The notes beneath the pieces were generated by a model that was not told the origin of the DNA, did not search any database, and saw nothing but the letters and a program-made list of their open reading frames with translations. The translations under genes and the position numbers were made by a program. From contig NMRA01000036.1 in assembly GCA_002633005.1 (NCBI GenBank), positions 788,440 to 852,439 on the forward strand: a stretch of 64,000 nt of DNA, read 5' to 3'. Of this stretch, positions 1 through 11,800 are shown one piece after another. This stretch comes from Phoronis australis (lineage: Eukaryota > Phoronida > Phoronidae). Each line of letters begins with the position of its first letter. Positions within the stretch are counted from its first letter, which is position 1.

Positions 1-1780
1 CACACACAAGAGATGATGATTATTTCAAACATTCCAAGTAAACAGGGCAATGCTAGTCAACTTAAGGGTGCAAATCTAGTCATTAGTGCTCTCCTCAATA
101 GGATCACGGATGCCACTTTTCATCACGACTCTTCACGCACTCTGGAGGACAGGGACGCAAGCTTACACGAAACAACAAACAGGCTACTAGGGGGGGCTGT
201 TCCAGTAAAATCCGTGTGGGAGGGGGGGACGGCAGTAGAAATAAAAATTCATGGGTGGTGGTTTTCAGAAAAAAATTCAAATTATGGGTGGTTGTTCCTG
301 TGAGAAGTGATGCATTAAAAATGGGTGGTATTTTTTGACCTGTTAATGTTGACAGGTTGGTAACTTCGGCCCTCAAAACTCTAAAAAAAATGCAATTGGC
401 AAATATCCTAATTTATCCCAATACAAAAAAGCCCATATTGCCAGTGAACAGAGTGCAATATGTTCACTAAGCCATTAATCAAGTCATGGGCAACTTGATC
501 TGAGTCAACTGTTTGTCTGCAGTCTTATTGAATTGAAGTTATGCAACACTAAACTGGTGTTAACACATATAAGAAAATTGATGATTTTTAAATAAAAAGT
601 ATGAGGAGTAAGATAAACAAGTTCCAATATTCACTTGACATAGAAGTATAAAAGAGTTCGTGGAGACAGTTTGAGATTCATAGATCCTTATAATTGAAAG
701 AATGTTCATTGAAATTATAGACACATGGTAAACAGAGACACCTGGTGGCTGCCAAAAGTATTGNAGCACAGATCTGATCAATACCGTCCGAGACGGGACC
801 TGTGCTGAAGTCTACATGATAGTAACTTGCCAAATTTCATGAACACCAGTCAAGGAAGTGACAGATACCAATTAAGTACCTCAAGTATGTCTATTTATCA
901 ATTGCAAATGGCTGGTAAGCCACAAAAACACATGTCAGATGTTCAAATCGCTCACGTGACTTCGTTTTGTTTCAAAAAACATAACCAGAAAGAGAAATAA
1001 TTCACATCAATAACCCACATCTACTAAGTAAAGAAAAAATCAATTAACTGGCTGCACATTTTGTCTTAGCGAGTCATCACCGCAAAATCAGTACTTGCGT
1101 TTTCAAAACACCAACACTCACATGTGACGTTCTGTGTTCTCACACAGCAAGCACAAACAGATCGCCAAATTCTTCAGCCATCAAATCATTTTTTTCAAAG
1201 TATATTTCTAAAATGTCGTAGTTTTGGACTGGTGTATAACATACCATCAGTGATATTTACATAGAAACAACGCTGGATTATTTGATTTTTCAATGAGAGA
1301 CTTCATACTTTAATATAACATACGCCCTGAATGCGCCGCTGAGAATACGGCAAGTTAACGTTACTCGAAAATCAAAATGGTGTCATCACTACTGGAATTG
1401 TCAGATGACAATGATAATTTCTACTCCTGCGCTGCCGTTTTTGTTGAAATAGGGAGTGTGATTCTTAAACACGTTAGTATACTCTAAAAAGAGGTTATCA
1501 GATCATTTGTTAATGAAAATCACAATACTTGAACATGAAGTTGGCAAACAAGTCGAACTGGTGTCGATACACACAGAAATGATCATGTTTAAAACGGAAA
1601 TCTATTTCTATGTCGAAACAGAAGCAGTAGTCAAGTTCAGAAGACTTTCATCAAGATTAAATTAAAAAATTGGCTGTATCAACACAAAGACAAAGACAAA
1701 AAAACCACTGCCACTACACGACTCTGCAGTAGTTGGATTTGATCAAAAATCCACATGGGTTGTACTATTCTAAATGAAAC
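1..1780. other. RACK1 intron, mostly unique
   Basis: This lies beyond the last visible RACK1 exon. No exon of the remaining WD blades was found here. A short fragment of the CTCF-core repeat family (CAAATTTCATGAACACC) is at about 828-850. The single N at 764 has no visible duplicate beside it. Confidence 0.6.
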
Positions 1781-1789
1781 ATAAACATT

Positions 1790-2600
1790 TCATTAAGATC
1801 CAAAGGCAAAAAAGCAAAATTGCCACTAGAGGGCGCCACAGAATTCACACCTGTACGAAGATCAGTCAGCCATGAACTTCCCACATTTACATAGTGATCT
1901 TTTGAGGGATTTGGCCAATAGAGGCCAGTGCCAAAAACTAAAAAATGATACAAGTGGCCACTAGGTGGGGTACAAAAAGTCAAATCTGGCCTACAATGGG
2001 AAGCTGTTACTGTCAAATTCAAGAACATCTGTTAGGAACATTGAAGACACAGAGGTAAACATAAAAATATAATTGCCACTAGGGGGGCCAACAGCGTTCA
2101 CATACACTCAAAAGTCGTCACCTGCTGTCACGTTCACAGAGCTATACGGACAAATTTCGCTAAGATCCTGAAGGGGTTTAGGAAAAACAGCTGCAGACCC
2201 AGAAAAAAAAAACTGCCACTTGGTTACCTACAGTAGTCGAAACTGTACAAAAATAATTGACAGCCATACTATTCCCAGTAGTAACACGTATTCAATAGGG
2301 GTCCTTCAGAGTGGTTCGGCTGAGAAAAGTAGAAAATAATGAAAATGGCCACTATGTGACACACAATATGTATTGCCACTAGGGAACACAGGAGTCATCA
2401 GATCTGTTCGAGCCTTTTCTTCACCTGTTGTTTCCTTCATTGCAACATACTTGCCCACTTTAACAAGGCTTTAGGAAAAAAACAGCCACGGAATCAAAAC
2501 AACAGAACTGCCATTAGGCGACGCCACAGAAGTTCATCGCCGTCATTTTGAGGTCAGGGGTTGCAACCATCCGATAGGTCAGATCCTAAATACCGGCATC
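1790..2600 (+). repeat. CTCF-core repeat array
   Basis: About six degenerate monomers spaced roughly 110-145 bp, each with a variant of TGCCACTAGRGGGC followed by a stretch like CAGTAGTCAGATC and CAAATTTC. Cores are at about 1823, 1958, 2072, 2215, 2349 and 2512. The 1823-1836 core is a full match to the CTCF consensus. It lies in the RACK1 intron. Confidence 0.75.
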
Positions 2601-2781
2601 TGATGTCTGGGCGCCAAGAAGGGCTTCGACATTAGCTCATAAAGTTAGCTAATGTACTGCGTTTCAGCGAATCAGGAGACGGAAGTATCAGTGGTTCTGT
2701 AATAAGACCCCTTAATAACAACATTCAGCACATGAAATGAAAGTAAAAGCTCTAGGTTTAAGAGTGCAGTGCCCAACATAC

Positions 2782-2892
2782 CTTACCACCTGAAGCACAC
2801 AAAGAGCCGTCTGGTGAAACAGTGACACAGTTTAAGTAACCACTGTGTCCAATATGGTTAGTTTTCAGCTTACAGTTGGTCAAGTTCCATAC
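2782..2892 (-). CDS. RACK1: RACK1 exon 5
   Basis: It encodes 37 residues, [20 protein letters not shown] through [12 protein letters not shown], the end of blade 4 and most of blade 5. The acceptor is GTTTCAG|GTATGG and the donor is AAG|GTATGT. The next exon, expected to start DGQAMLWDL, was not found in 1-2781 and must lie outside the window. Confidence 0.93.
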
Positions 2893-5800
2893 CTGAAACA
2901 TATTCACACATAATAACCTTTACCCGATACAATTTTCTATCATTGATTGGTCCAAGGTTTTAACTTGAGGAGACTGTCATTTCAGTTTTCTCCCAAAAAC
3001 CTAATACCTAAATTTCATTGATCAAGACTACAAACTGAACAGATCATATTAACCTCTCTTAGCCATGAAGAACGGTATCAACCAAGGCATCCGAGTGTAG
3101 AACATTTACTTCTCTTACGCATGTGGGACAAGCAATTTATTTTGCCGCTAAGATCGCTAGTAGTGTCAGTCTACCCATGTAGTTTGCTAAAGCTGGGTTT
3201 GTTTGTACCTGGCTTCGCTTATATTACTGTTTCGTATGCATTGTTCTCCACCTCTTTTAACGCGTCCGCTGTGACCTGTTTGGAAGCACTTGCAACACAT
3301 TTAATGTGTTGCAACACATTTAATGTGTTGCTGTGACCTGTTTGGAAGCACTTGCAACACATTTAAACAGCCAGCAACCTCAGAACAAATAGCGACCAGT
3401 TTGAAAACGAGAGCAACACAAGAGCGCTGCCAAAAGGAACCACAGCAGTAATCGATTCCATCCACCTCCAGTCAAGTTAATAGGAATACAACTACAAAAT
3501 TTCAAAAACATTTACTACTGATCCAGAGAGTCGCCCGGGAAACCCATGACCTTTGAAATTGAAGTACACAGACCCCAAGTTCAAAGGATTTACTATAACC
3601 GTAAGGCTAGCTGCCGGCGGTAAAGTTAAATCGGCGCTCTCTCACAAAAACGTGTATTCGAGTACCTAAATACGCTTGAAATACGAGAAACCATACATTG
3701 AAAAAACTGTCACCAAAATTCTAGGAGCGACTTGTCACGAATGTCATGAAAGTCCTCCAAAAATGCAAATTCGATAACTCCCAAAAAAGTAAACACAACC
3801 ACATGGTAACCTGGAAAAGGTTTTCGGACCAGACACATGAAAAATAACTATATTTCAACCAAAAATTAGTCCTCAAAAGAGGATATTTGTTTTTGTAAAA
3901 ATTGCATGATTTTTGAAAGTCATAATTAAGTAGTTACACCTAGTTTTGACAACAGTCATAGACATAGCAATCTAACGGCACATGCAATCCAAGCAATAAA
4001 AATAAATGAGCAAGTCTGTACCATTGATCCCATCTTAGTTTACCGTGGTGTGTTCAGGATTTATTTTGCAGACGGAAAGACAATCAAGAGAATATGCAAA
4101 CTTTGAATAGGTGGAAGGAAATCACAACTTGTCAAACATAAAACATTACAAGGAGTCAGCAAATAACTATGGTTGAGCGGTAAGATTTGCACAAGGTTAG
4201 AATACTGCAAGGCACCTAGCCAAAGCAGTGTAAGCTATAGAAAATTTAGGCAATATTTACACGCATATATTTATTCCAAAGTGGGCTCGCTGCGTTCTCA
4301 TAATTGCAGGACATCTTATTTCACTAGACTCAATATCCCGAAGGTGCTTTTTTTAATCATAAAACACAGCAAGCCCAAGGTTGAAACACACCCAAGCTGA
4401 TTGTAATAAGACTTGCCTTGACAATTTTGTCCCAACCAGCAGACACAATGATGGGATTCTGGGTGTTAGGAGAGAACCTGACACAAGATACCCATTCACT
4501 GTGGTTGTCCTCCTGCAAAAGAACACCAGCTTCATGAGAACAGACATTAAACCCATTATGAACCGTGTCCCCAAAGCAATACCAGAACAAACAATGGGGA
4601 CCCGTGCGGTATTCAATCCAACTCGTAACAATACATACTATCACTTGATTTCCGACACTGACCCATTCACTAAAAGTGTAAGGGGATTGCTCAGTATTTG
4701 CGAAGGAGTTATTGATTCCATCTATAACAATAATTGTCCTGTTAAGTAGCACAAGTTTCTGATAGATTACAAAGTGAAATGAAATGCAGAAAGGTAAGAG
4801 CAGTTTAGGAAGTCCTACTCAAAGATTTTAGTTACCTTCAAGGTGGTAATGAATATTGAATGGTTATTTGACATACAATTGACCTGTGTTGTCGCAAAGC
4901 ACGTTCAGTATTGATGTAATTACACTTCTTAAATAATAGTTGCTAGTGTTACGTATCAACACGTATATACATTGGCGGTCGCCCAGCTCAGTCAGACACA
5001 ACAACTAAGTTTCAAGCCCGGCGCCAAAATTTCACCAATTCTGTAATTATTTTATGAGTTCATTGATGAAGAGTCAGACTCAATTTTAAGTAAGCCTACA
5101 TACGTACCTAAAATGACAACAAAACCACTTCAATGTAGGTAACGTGTCAAAAAAGAACCCCCGTGACAGGTTTTTGCCATTCGACAAGACTTGGATAGGC
5201 CCACCTAGAACTTATTGGTTTGAGTTTCGAGTCATTTCCCAGGCTAAGTACCTTACTTAATAGTCAATGGGTTCACAGCAGGGTTATGTTAATTCGATCT
5301 GACGTTTTGTGAGGATTTTAGTACATGTTCGCTGGAAAGAGCAAAGTTTTATTATTATTCATTTTCGGTTAAAATCCTATAGCAGGAAAGTGAAATATTT
5401 GATTGATAGCGTTAGCGACTCCCATTTTATGTTAGGGTCCTTGTATGTACAGCAAGATTGGAGTTGTTTGATTATTATGTGCTGCTTGAATCCACTCTTT
5501 GGAGGAGTATTATTTGTCAACATTAACCACACATCTTTATTGATTTCATTAGAATCCTGTAGCGGGAAATGAAGTTTTTCCTTGAAAGAGTGATTGTCTC
5601 TTGACTGGGATCGCAACGGCAAACTATGATTGAAGACAAATGCAGAATATTTGTATTTCGTTTCTACCATTTTTGAAGATGAATTATTTTACACTATTGG
5701 CAAGACCTGATTAGTAGGTCAAAGATTCAATGACCTTTGTTTGAATCTACAGCATGAAAAATTTTTGTTTTCAAAGAATGACTCCGCTCCCTGCATGCTT

Positions 5801-8800
5801 CTTGTGAACTTACTGTGAAGTTGTGTACTTTCCCGTTACAATTCCCCTTTTCTGTAAGTCTACTGGAAACTATATTGTTTTAAAAGTACGACTGTCGATC
5901 AAGGTGCATATTTTGATTCAAGGTCCAACTCCACCTGTTCATTATGTTGGGCGTTAATAAGATTGTAATTATCCAAAAAATCTGAAAACGGAGAGATAGC
6001 GTCACCTCATTAAAAGATGCTTGTATGCCAAATTTTATGAAAATAAGTTGAGGACTTTGAACATACAGGGGTAAATGTAAAAAAAAATTAAATTGGCACT
6101 AGTTGGCACACCAGTCGTCAGATCTGTCCGAAAGTAGTCGTCGTCCGTTGTCAACATCATATAAATACACTTAATTAATTTCGTAAAGATCCTTCGAACG
6201 GTTTAGGAGATACAGCCATAGGCGAAAAAAAAAACTGCCACTAAGAGGTGCCACACTAGTCAAAATCATTGAAAAATCATCGTCAGCCGTCCACTTCATA
6301 GTAAGAACATACATGCCAATTTTCACAATCATCCTTTGAGTGGTTTGGACACAAAAAACAGACTTGAAAACAGTAAAAAATGGCCACTAGGTGGCGCAAA
6401 CTACGTTGAAGCCATCCGAAAACAGCAGGACAGCGTCATCTCACTAATAGGTGCCTATATATCAAATTTTACAAAAATCCGTTCCGGACTTTAGAAGACA
6501 CAGAGATAAACGTAAAAAACTAAAATTGCCACTAGGGGGCACATTGGTAGTCAGATTCGTCTGAAAGTTTGCTCATGCCATCCCATCCACGAAAGGAACA
6601 CATGTGCAAAATTTCATGAACATACGTCAAGGCGTTTTGGAGATAGAGCAGCGGACGCCGGACGTATGGGGATGACGGCATAATGCGTCCAAATATAATA
6701 TGTGGGTTCATAAAAACGGTCAACATTTCTTAGTTATAAAATTGGGAGAGTGATGCAACTTCATTAGGTCGTTTCTTTAAGCAGCCAAACTGACAAAGTA
6801 GGTGTCAGTTGTATGGCAGTCAGGCTTTCTCACATTTTGATGTATATACATGTATAACATTCATGTTTGAGACAACTGCAAAAAGATTTGGAAAAGTGAA
6901 AGCACAGGCTTGCTTTCGCTCGTTTTTAAACCAAACTCTCTGTTTCATCACCAGCAGTGCTTTCACACACCTGAGTGCAACACGTGCTGGTATTTTCCAA
7001 AATGGGAATTTTTCAAGTGCTCTTAGTTTCAAAAAACATTCTCAAGGAAGGACAACCGAAACCCCAAATGAATGTAGACAACCACATCGCTGCCTGCTCA
7101 CGAAAATTGCTTTTATAATAGATAATTAGCGCATGCCCCCTGCACGCTTACACCCGCTTTTAAGTTTGAGAAGTGCAGATGCCTGCACTTCTAGATGACA
7201 CATCATGCATGCTTTTCATGCAGACAAGTACTTAATCTATTCTTAGCATTATTTAGTAGAACATTGTTTACCGTGATGGTGTACTTGCAGACGCCCAAGG
7301 TGTTCCACAAACGAATAGACTTGTCTCGAGAACCGGAAACAATCTGTCTGTTGTCAGAAGAGAAGGCTACACTGAGCACATCTTTAGTGTGTCCCATGAA
7401 CCGACGGGTTGTCACTCCACTGTAGCAAACAGTATCTCAGTTATAACACGCATACAAAAAACAAAGACTTCAGACATGTCTATGACAAAAAATGATAAGT
7501 GTAATTGTGCCTAATTCACAGTAATCATTTATAATTGAGTATTATGGAGAGTTACAATCAACAATATAATTAGATAAGTTAGTTTACCGTATTCGCCCTA
7601 ATAAGCGCCCATGCCCCTATAAGCGCCCCCACGCATTTTCAGACTTTGCTAAAATAAGCACCCAGTCCATGAATGCCATGTACATGCGAGGCAGCGACGC
7701 ATCAGTTGGCGAGTTTTCGCACAGGGATTTTCTGAAAAATGCTCGTAATTTAACAACAAAGTTTGATAGCAATAAACTGCATTTTGTAGACACTCTGTTA
7801 TAGTTTACAGATGCATCACAGAGCTTAAATTTTATGAATTCTAGGTTACAATTTCACCAGTTTCGGAAAACGTGTTTCAACCACTTTTGGGCTATACAGG
7901 GCTTGGAATGACCAATGGCGAAAAGCGCGGAAATTTTTATGGCCCGAAACATGCGTGCAGCCAGCCTTGAAAAAGTCGGTGTGGACCTTTTGCCGACCAA
8001 AATCGAGGACTAAAAAAAAAAAACGGTACCACCTCCGGAAGCGTGCGTCTGCGTCTGTCTTAGATCGTCTGCCACTCCTACCCCCAAACATTTTTTGGCT
8101 ACAGAGTCCTAGTATTTGTCACCGCGGTTTACAGTCACACGAGCCGCCATGCCACCATTGAGGAAATCCACCATGCTATCCTAGATGCCCCGGCAATGTT
8201 GACAATTTACGTTCCTCCGAAACATAAAGAGCNACTTAATCTATTCTTAGCATTATTTAGTACAACATTGTTTACCGTGATGGTGTACTTGCAGACGCCC
8301 AAGGTGTTCCACAAACGAATAGACTTGTCTCGAGAACCGGAAACAATCTGTCTGTTGTCAGAAGAGAAGGCTACACTGAGCACATCTTTAGTGTGTCCCA
8401 TAAACCGACGGGTTGTCACTCCACTGCAGCAAACAGTGACTCAGTTATAACATGCATACAAAAAACAAAGACTTCAGACATAATGTCTATGACAAAAAAT
8501 GATAAGTGTAATTGTGCCTAATTCACAGTAATCATTTATAATTGAGTATTATGGAGAGTTACAATTAACAATATAATTAGATAAGTTAGTTTACCGTATT
8601 CGCCCTAATAAGCGCCCATGCCCCTATAAGCGCCCCCCACGCATTTTCAGACTTTGCTAAAATAAGCACCCAGTCCATGAATGCCATGTACATGCGAGGC
8701 AGCGACGCATCAGTCGGCGAGTTTTCGCTCAGGGATTTTCTGAAAAAGGCTCGTAATTTAACAACAAAGTTTGATAGCAATAAACCGCATTTTGTAGAAA

Positions 8801-11800
8801 CTCTGTTATAGTTTACAGATGCGTCACAGAGCGTAAATTTTATGATGTCTAGGTTACGATTTCACCAGTTTCGGAAAACGTGTTTCAACCACTCTTGGGC
8901 TATAAGCGCCCCCATTCCAGAAGCAAATTTTTCTAAGCGTACTGGCGCTTATTATTGCGAATACCGTTTACTGCACATAAACAGCCTGACATGGCCATTA
9001 CCACTGTTGATTAACCCACTTTGTTAATCAACGTTTGTTGAATAATATTTTAGCAGGAACCCAAGGCTGGATTTCAACCGTTGCCTTAACAGCTGTGTTA
9101 TTCAGCAGCTGATACCATCTTACGTGAAAATTGAATACTTAAATGAGCAAAGTTTGGAATTTAGCACAACTTTGAAATAAGTTTGGATGTAATCATTGTC
9201 TCACTTTCATACTCACACTGGCGACTTGGAATTTTTCCAAGGTCGCCACGCACAATCTGAGGTCGAATTTGCGACCTGCAAGTCGCCAAATCGAGCGCAG
9301 TATCAAGAAACCAACCACAGAATAAGACAATAGAAATTAAGTTGGTGGCTAAAGCATGCTGTGAGCATGAGATCAAAACAGTGAAACGTCAAAATTACCA
9401 ATGAAAATCATGAATTTGGGAGAGTATTTATCTTTTTTCACAACTTGTGTTCATAAACACTAATTTCCACACGCTGTGGGGCAACTTGAGACTCGGTGCA
9501 TTCGTTCTCAACAGTCGTATGGTCGCAGGTGCACAACTTCCTCAGGATCAAAATTACATTTACTCTTCGTTTCCACATCTTTTCATGCTATATTCATCTC
9601 GTATTATTTAGTGAATGAACAGAGTGTGGGTAAATATGGAAGTGTTGTACGCCTGATGTAGATAAGTAGCAAACAAATTCGACATGGGACTGGGAGAACG
9701 TTTTTCTTCTCCTATAAACAGGCAAGATGTGGATGTTAAAGTTAATTAGCAATGGAGATAAAAGATTCATCCACATAATCAGGTATTCGATAACTTAAAG
9801 TTAAGGTACTTGAAGATGCACTAGCAGGACTCGTTTACAACCCATTAGTTCTCTGTCCTTACGTAGTCAAATCCCAAAGTCGAAGAGTGCTATCCCATGA
9901 TCCAGAGAGAGCAAACTGGCCATCTGAAGACACAACAACGTCCGACACAAAGTGGTTGTGACCAGTAAGACATCTTGCAGGGTAGCCATAGGTCATGTCA
10001 TCTCGAGTCAGCTGCCAGCTGATCAGAGTCTTGTCTGAAAACAAAACTAGACTGCAACTGCCAATCTACATCAGGGATATACCTTGGCGATCATCCAGTC
10101 ATGCGAGCTGACTAAGTTTCGAGCCGGGCACCAAAATATGAACAGCTCTGTCACCCAGCTGGCGACTTAGCTTTATAAAGGACAACAATTACTCGTTTTC
10201 TCAACATCCACAAAATCATGTTGACATTTACATACTAAGTAACTCCATTGCATGATCAAGTATTTTCTTGGAAAACACGGGGATATACCTAGGCCTTAAA
10301 ACCCACTTGCCAGTTTGGGTGACTGAGCCTGAAAATCAAGTCGCCCAGCCCAAAGTTTAGTCACTCGTTTCGCATAGACTGGACGTCTCAAAGTCAAGAA
10401 TCACTAAAAAGACAGCAAAATTAACCATGTCCAGAAACATCGCCGAATTGGACATGACATACGTGATATTGTTCCATGATTAAAAACCAAAACATACGTG
10501 TTAACAGGTAAAGCACCCTTGGACCTGGAGGAACGAAATAAATTGATAAGCCAAACAGACCTGTGATCACTATCAATTACTCCACACATGGAGAACTAAG
10601 TAATAAACCAGTGATGTGTCATAAAACAACGAAGTTTCTACTAATTCTATAACAATCAATTTACCAAACTTTGTGATGGAAAATTGATTTTCATATGCAT
10701 TATGCCCGACAATATTGTTCCTCCGAAACATAAAGAGCAACTTCCACTTTAAGAGGTGAAAGCCGTCGGCAACGCCGCGGTAACAAAGACACTTGCCGCG
10801 GAAATTTTATATAAAATCAGATTTTTTTACGCAAAATATAATAAAATACGCGGACAGAACATTTGAAAAAAGCGGAAATGCACGTTTCCGCGGAAAATTC
10901 CAAGCCCTGATAGTACTACATTGCAGATTTGCATCAAGGCAACGTCTTGTGTTGCTGGGAATTCATTGATGTCAAAAGTTTCTTGGTAGGAATTTATTTT
11001 CTAAAAATGATACTAGCCCTAATATGGTGACATCAATGCATGAAACGATGATTTTTATTGACATTAGGGTAATTGTTTACAATATGACGACAATAAGTTG
11101 CACATATGATTTTGGTATCGTTAGATTCCTCAGGCTGTCACCTTTCCAAAAATATATGAAGTGATCCCCTACCGCGTTTCCTTCATATTTTATCGTCGAA
11201 TTTCAGTTAGCACTATTTCCCGGTGGACACCGCCATGTTAGTTCAACTCAAGATAACAGCGACACCTATTGTTATTGAATNGAATATGATCCCCAATAGT
11301 TGAAGAGGTTGGTTTAAATTTACGTTGTTTTATTAACATGTAATTTGCTTAAGTGCAGTTCAAATTTTTATCAATGTGAATGTGATTATTTGAGTTAAAG
11401 CCTAATTTCAACGGAACTTTGTTACTTTAGATGTAAAGGCTAACCAGATAGTCCTAGCAAAGCCTTAGTAAAATAAGAAAACGCAAGTTCAATCACGCAA
11501 GTGTAAGCCCGCCAAATGATAAGTGAAGCTGCCTTTTCGTGCCATGTTGCGCCACCGCGAGATCCCAGCACAAACAACGAAAGGTTGTATTGAATAGGGG
11601 TCTGAATAGAACACCATTGCGTGCTGGCGACATTCACAGCTGTTTGAATTAAAAGGCGATTCTCACGGTGACGTAGACAAAACCAAGCTAATACGACTAA
11701 CAGTTCGTTACAGTTGGCAATTTATGGCACTGATGGGGTCAGAGCGATGCTCTTAACATACTGTAAGAACCAAATTTACATGTGTTACCATTGAAGATAG

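Noticed and set aside
6819-6955. Possible C/D box snoRNA on the minus strand of a RACK1 intron (GTGATGA ... CTGA)
   Set aside because: Vertebrate RACK1 introns host snoRNAs, so I looked. The boxes are too far apart and there is no closing stem.
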